Part shown: in pieces, positions 63,585 to 64,000 of the stretch | Layout: each line of letters starts with the position of its first letter | Position numbering within the stretch: position 1 is the first letter of the stretch | Assembly: GCF_001425905.1 (NCBI RefSeq) | Contig: NZ_LMDY01000015.1 | Location: forward strand, 124,001-188,000 | Direction: 5' to 3' | Length of the DNA stretch: 64,000 nt | Origin: Methylibium sp. Root1272 | GTDB lineage: Bacteria; Pseudomonadota; Gammaproteobacteria; Burkholderiales; Burkholderiaceae_C | Made by a program: the position numbers and the translations under genes | The notes under the pieces: model-generated | What the model was told of the DNA's origin: nothing | Database searches by the model: none | What the model saw: the letters and a program-made list of their open reading frames with translations, nothing else

Positions 63585-64000
63585 GCGCATGCGCCGCTAC
63601 GAACGCCTCGCCGATCTGCAGGCCCTCGTCGGAGAACCGCTGGGCGACAGCGACTGGTTGCTCGTCGACCAGGCCCGCATCGACCGCTTTGCCGAAGCCA
63701 CCGAAGACCGGCAGTGGATCCACGTCGACCCGCAGCGCGCCGCCCAGGGTCCGTTCGGCGCCCCGATCGCGCACGGCTTCCTGACATTGAGCCTGCTGCC
63801 GGTATTCTTCGAGAGCGCCTACGTGATCGCCGACGTGCACATGGCCGTCAACTACGGACTCGACCGCGTGCGCTTCACGGCGCCGGTGCCGGTGGACAGC
63901 CGCCTGCGCGCGCGCTTCACGCTGAAGCGATGGGAGGCGATCGAAGGCGGCGCCCAGCTCGGCATCGAGGCCCTGGTCGAGCGCGACGGCGTGGCCAAGC
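63574..64000 (+). CDS. MaoC-like dehydratase, 3'-truncated by window edge
   Basis: 142 residues visible, frame still open at the window end. Starts at ATG 63574, overlapping the ParA gene by 11 bases. The hydratase motif FAEATEDRQWIHVDP followed by PFGAPIAHGFLTLSLL is typical of (R)-enoyl-CoA hydratases, although the usual GD reads ED. The predicted catalytic Asp and His are present. Confidence 0.88.
   Translation, partial: MAAERMRRYERLADLQALVGEPLGDSDWLLVDQARIDRFAEATEDRQWIHVDPQRAAQGPFGAPIAHGFLTLSLLPVFFESAYVIADVHMAVNYGLDRVRFTAPVPVDSRLRARFTLKRWEAIEGGAQLGIEALVERDGVAK

Overview
The window is one contiguous stretch of a very GC-rich genome. Codon use, gene content and neighbourhoods (DUF3460–scpA–panB–panC, the FdhTAT/DUF3305/DUF3306 formate dehydrogenase locus, a full ccmABCDEFGHI operon) point to a betaproteobacterium of the order Burkholderiales, in the Rubrivivax/Leptothrix/Methylibium neighbourhood. 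That placement is inferred from protein character, not from a marker gene. I recognised no rRNA, tRNA, CRISPR array, transposase or phage gene.

Layout. (a) 1-2601 (+): the end of dinB, then a DUF3034 outer-membrane protein and an exported truncated haemoglobin. (b) 2952-20104 (-): sixteen to seventeen tightly packed genes reading right to left. They are an ApbE flavin transferase, a large HzsA-like three-haem lipoprotein, a small protein with one unusual haem motif, two outer-membrane barrels, a TlpA thioredoxin, DUF4266 and DUF3570 proteins, a group of TPR proteins, and an ExbB/ExbD/ExbD/AgmX-type motor. Start/stop overlaps suggest one transcription unit. I regard it as the most interesting part of the window: an apparently undescribed trans-envelope system joining redox chemistry to a proton-driven motor. 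(c) 20462-27325 (+): ccmABCDEFGHI, divergent from (b), which would mature the haem proteins made by (b). (d) 27368-33725 (-) and 33740-36933 (-): a zinc-peptidase-like protein, a hypothetical protein, dcd, fdhD, small exported proteins and the structural genes of a periplasmic, cysteine-type molybdenum formate dehydrogenase.

(e) 37282-44441: a PhnCDEE-type oxyanion ABC importer whose binding protein resembles the putative selenate class, with a divergent NtrC-type response regulator and sensor kinase. A candidate sigma-54 promoter lies upstream of the binding-protein gene. (f) 44446-49508 (-): formate dehydrogenase accessory genes (TorD-like chaperone, polyferredoxin-like protein, DUF3306, DUF3305) and the Mrp/ApbC Fe-S carrier. 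Module (e) therefore splits the formate dehydrogenase locus. (g) 49583-51373 (-): a histidine-kinase-like protein lacking key catalytic residues. (h) 51569-64000: housekeeping genes metG, SulP transporter, CYTH/CHAD protein, DUF3460, scpA, panB, panC, a KefC/KefF pair, a ParA-like ATPase and a MaoC-like dehydratase cut by the window edge.

A ~220-bp structured repeat occurs twice in the same orientation (2633-2854 and 28884-29108), and its hairpins are kept although the stem sequences differ. A different C/G-rich hairpin lies between the response regulator and kinase genes of (e).
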